Assembly (NCBI GenBank): GCA_026419705.1
Contig: JANZYY010000367.1
Span: 1 to 5,637, forward strand
Reading direction: 5' to 3'
DNA: 5,637 nt
Source: Fischerella sp.
Lineage (GTDB): Bacteria > Cyanobacteriota > Cyanobacteriia > Cyanobacteriales > Nostocaceae
The position numbers were made by a program, and so were the translations under genes. Shown here piece by piece: positions 5,531 to 5,637 of the stretch (the first letter of the stretch is position 1; the number at the start of each line of letters is the position of its first letter). The notes beneath the pieces are model-generated. The model saw only the letters and a list, made by a program, of their open reading frames with translations, did no database searches and had not been told where the DNA came from.

Positions 5531-5637
5531 CTGCCACAAAGATTTTGACAGGCTAAGGGAGTTCGTAGTAAGCACGCTTGCTGCTTAGATGAGGGCTAAA
5601 GCCCTCACTACAAAACCTATCAAAATTAGTGTGGTGG
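5531..5637. mobile_element. Nested inverted-repeat (MITE-like) element, possibly cut by the window end
   Basis: Outer arms of 22 bases (5531-5552 and 5616-5637) are reverse complements at 16 of 22 positions. Inside them GTTCGTAGT (5561-5569) and ACTACAAAA (5607-5615) pair at 7 of 9. The interior has two exact hairpins: TAAGCA/TGCTTA (5569-5574, 5582-5587) and TGAGGGC-TAAA-GCCCTCA (5590-5607). The inner words are shared with the repeat at 1386-1495. No T-run follows the hairpins, so a role as the GT2 terminator is not supported. No coding capacity. The right edge coincides with the end of the window and may extend further. Confidence 0.65.

Noticed and set aside
5590..5607. Hairpin TGAGGGC-TAAA-GCCCTCA as an intrinsic terminator of the GT2 gene
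   Set aside because: No run of T follows the stem, and the hairpin is an internal part of a larger repeat; termination cannot be claimed.

Overview
The window reads as chromosomal DNA from a filamentous, probably heterocyst-forming (Nostocales-type) cyanobacterium. The grounds are moderate to low GC, a perfect HIP1 octamer (GCGATCGC, 1059-1066) plus several CGATCG cores, a heptanucleotide tandem array of the CCAACCA/CTAACCA type, and several small inverted-repeat elements of kinds I recall as abundant in that group. The assignment is by recognition, not by a search.

Layout, all genes on the plus strand: (1) 70-1329, a MurG-like (GT28-like, COG4671-type) glycosyltransferase; (2) a 262-bp gap holding a palindrome-rich dispersed repeat and a possible promoter; (3) 1592-2776, a second, divergent MurG-like glycosyltransferase of the same superfamily; (4) a 106-bp gap with an exact 11-bp tandem duplication; (5) 2883-4163, a GT4-type retaining glycosyltransferase; (6) a 278-bp gap made almost entirely of repeats: an 8-bp tandem repeat, a perfect 20-bp palindrome, and a heptamer array split by a MITE-like element of about 70 bp; (7) 4442-5503, a GT2-type glycosyltransferase whose start codon directly follows the heptamer array; (8) a tail with another nested inverted-repeat element reaching the window end.

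Four consecutive predicted cytosolic glycosyltransferases from three fold families (two GT28-like, one GT4, one GT2) look like part of a cell-surface glycan or exopolysaccharide assembly locus, each perhaps adding one sugar to a growing acceptor. No polymerase, flippase, exporter or sugar-nucleotide enzyme lies inside the window, so the product and sugars cannot be named. The gaps carry repeats and the genes do not overlap, so one operon is possible but not shown.

The points most worth a second look are: a reading frame overlapping the 3' end of the GT4 gene that encodes a convincing signal-peptide-like sequence and then runs into repeats (a possible gene remnant); different active-site motif substitutions in the two MurG-like paralogs; the GT2 gene with no Shine-Dalgarno behind an A/C-rich repeat leader; and the small element inserted in the heptamer array, whose removal restores the heptamer phase. 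I see no RNA genes, CRISPR array, phage genes or transposase genes.
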